From Afipia clevelandensis ATCC 49720 (GTDB taxonomy: Bacteria; Pseudomonadota; Alphaproteobacteria; Rhizobiales; Xanthobacteraceae), in NCBI RefSeq assembly GCF_000336555.1, contig NZ_KB375281.1:1-64000 (forward strand): a stretch of 64,000 nt of DNA, given 5' to 3'. Each line of letters opens with the position of its first letter. The first letter of the stretch is position 1. This document shows positions 62,653 to 64,000 of the stretch, one piece after another. The notes under the pieces were generated by a model, which did no database searches, was not told where the DNA came from, and saw only the letters and a program-made list of their open reading frames with translations. A program made the translations under genes and the position numbers.

Positions 62653-64000
62653 AACAACGATAACAGCCGGAACTGAATGGCTGTCGGCATCTGTGATCGC
62701 CGATGGCGTTGCCTCGGGGAGCATGTCAGCGCTGGATGTCACCAACCATGTGCTGGGGCGAATTGCGGCTGTCGACGGAAAACTGAATGCGTTCACCGAT
62801 GTTGTGGCCGAGCGGGCGCGGGCCACAGCGCGGAAAATCGACGCGACAGTTGCAAGCGGGGGAAGCGCAGGCCCGTTGGCAGGCGTCCCGTTCGCCGTCA
62901 AGAATCTCTTCGATGTATCCGGTGTATCAACGCGCGCCGGCTCGAAGATCAATCGTGACCTCGCACCGTCATCGCGGGACGCGGCGCTGATCGAGCGCAT
63001 GGAAGCTGCCGGCGCGGTGCTGGTCGGCGCGCTTAACATGGGCGAGTACGCCTATGATTTCACCGGCGAGAATGCGCATGATGGGCCGTCGCGCAATCCG
63101 CACGACCTGACACGTATGAGCGGCGGATCGTCCGGCGGGTCGGGGAGCGCGGTCGGTGGCGGACTTGTGCCGCTTGCGCTGGGATCGGACACAAACGGAT
63201 CAATCCGCGTTCCATCGTCGTTTTGCGGCATCTTCGGCCTGAAGCCGACCTATGGACGGCTGTCGCGCGCACGGACATTTCCGTTTGTCGCGAGTTTCGA
63301 TCATCTTGGTCCTTTCGCGCGATCCACCCGCGACCTGGCGCTCGCCTACGATGTGATGCAAGGCTCCGACGCGGACGATCCTGCGTGCGCCGATCGGCCG
63401 ATTGAAGCCACCATTCCTTCGCTCGCCAGGGGCATCGACGGGGTGCGGATCGCGGTCGCCGGCGGCTATTTCAAGGAAAATCTGACCCCCGAAGCGATGG
63501 AAGCCGTTGCGCGCGTCGCCAAGGCCCTGTCAGTCACTACCGAGGTGGAGATACTCGAAGCGGCGCGTGCCCGGGCGGCGGCCTTTGTCATCACCACAAG
63601 CGAGGCGGCCTCGCTTCATCTGGACCGGCTGCGGACCCGTCCGCAGGATTTCGATCCCGCCGTTCGCGATCGGCTGATCGCCGGCGCAATGGTCCCTTCC
63701 GTGTTCGTTGATCGCGCGCAAAAGTTTCGCCGGTGGTATCGCGAACAGGTTCTTGAACTGTTCAAGAGCGTCGATGTCATTCTGGCGCCAGCCACGCCCT
63801 GCATCGCGCCGAAGATTGGTCAGGCGACATTCGTGCTGGACGGCGTGGAACTGCCGGTGCGCCCGAATATCGGAATCCATACCCAGCCGATTTCCTTTAT
63901 TGGCCTGCCGGTGGTTGCCGTGCCCGTTCCGCTTGACCCGATGCCTGTCGGTGTGCAGGTGATTGCAGGTCCGTGGCGGGAAGATGTGGCGCTGCGGGTT
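62642..64000 (+). CDS. AtzE-like amidase (3' partial)
   Basis: Open from ATG 62642 to the last base of the window without a stop: 453 codons, so it is nearly complete (family about 460-480). Catalytic Lys in PLAGVPFAVKNLFDVSG, Ser loop MSGGSSGGSGSAVGGGL, and nucleophile region LGSDTNGSIRVPSSFCGIFGLKPTYGRLS. The GENAHDGPSRNPHD segment and the linkage to a DUF4089 gene fit the AtzE group. It would hydrolyse an amide or carboxybiuret-like compound to release nitrogen. Symbol left blank because the substrate is unproven. Confidence 0.85.
   Translation, partial: MKHETTITAGTEWLSASVIADGVASGSMSALDVTNHVLGRIAAVDGKLNAFTDVVAERARATARKIDATVASGGSAGPLAGVPFAVKNLFDVSGVSTRAGSKINRDLAPSSRDAALIERMEAAGAVLVGALNMGEYAYDFTGENAHDGPSRNPHDLTRMSGGSSGGSGSAVGGGLVPLALGSDTNGSIRVPSSFCGIFGLKPTYGRLSRARTFPFVASFDHLGPFARSTRDLALAYDVMQGSDADDPACADRPIEATIPSLARGIDGVRIAVAGGYFKENLTPEAMEAVARVAKALSVTTEVEILEAARARAAAFVITTSEAASLHLDRLRTRPQDFDPAVRDRLIAGAMVPSVFVDRAQKFRRWYREQVLELFKSVDVILAPATPCIAPKIGQATFVLDGVELPVRPNIGIHTQPISFIGLPVVAVPVPLDPMPVGVQVIAGPWREDVALRV

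Overview
The window looks like chromosomal DNA of an alphaproteobacterium of the Bradyrhizobium/Afipia/Rhodopseudomonas group (Nitrobacteraceae). This rests on high GC, Liv-type and peptide transporters attached to catabolic genes, an IalB-family protein, small Cys-rich secreted proteins, and a palindromic repeat with GAGCATGATC ends that I recall as common in that group. The genus call is inference; there is no rRNA or other taxonomic marker. I see no tRNA, rRNA, CRISPR array, insertion sequence or prophage. Gene order is dense, with many 1-11 nt overlaps.

Layout. (1) 1-4470: 3' part of a large Gly-rich autotransporter and an IalB-family secreted protein. (2) 4553-14393: a MarR regulator, divergent from an 11-gene unit of flavin reductase, HpaB-family monooxygenase, cupin, a five-gene Liv-type ABC importer, a DUF2848 protein and an amidase. 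This reads as uptake and oxidative/hydrolytic breakdown of an unknown, probably aromatic or N-containing, compound. (3) 14466-17599: Tex and an HU protein with a clean terminator. (4) 17708-27960: a LacI regulator and a carbohydrate/polyol operon (FAD-linked oxidase, FGGY kinase, sugar ABC importer, SDR, glycerol-dehydrogenase-like enzyme) with a strong operator candidate at its head. (5) 28209-36209: the potassium operon kdpFABCDE, with a second tiny membrane peptide in front of kdpF.

(6) 36223-47579: two RND adaptor-permease pairs on opposite strands, without an outer-membrane channel gene. They flank small exported Cys-repeat proteins, a small membrane protein and a gene-poor stretch. (7) 47576-56851: a LysR regulator divergent from a second Liv-type importer, followed by a RidA-like protein, an alpha/beta hydrolase and a Baeyer-Villiger-type monooxygenase. 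(8) 57132-64000: a peptide-type ABC importer and an AtzG/AtzE-like amidase pair. A sequence matching the sigma-54 promoter consensus lies just upstream, which suggests nitrogen scavenging. The amidase runs off the right edge.

The theme is scavenging: four ABC import systems each joined to enzymes that would process the imported compound, next to potassium uptake and efflux. The most interesting unknowns are the substrates of regions 2, 4, 7 and 8, and the regulatory DNA in front of regions 2, 4 and 8.
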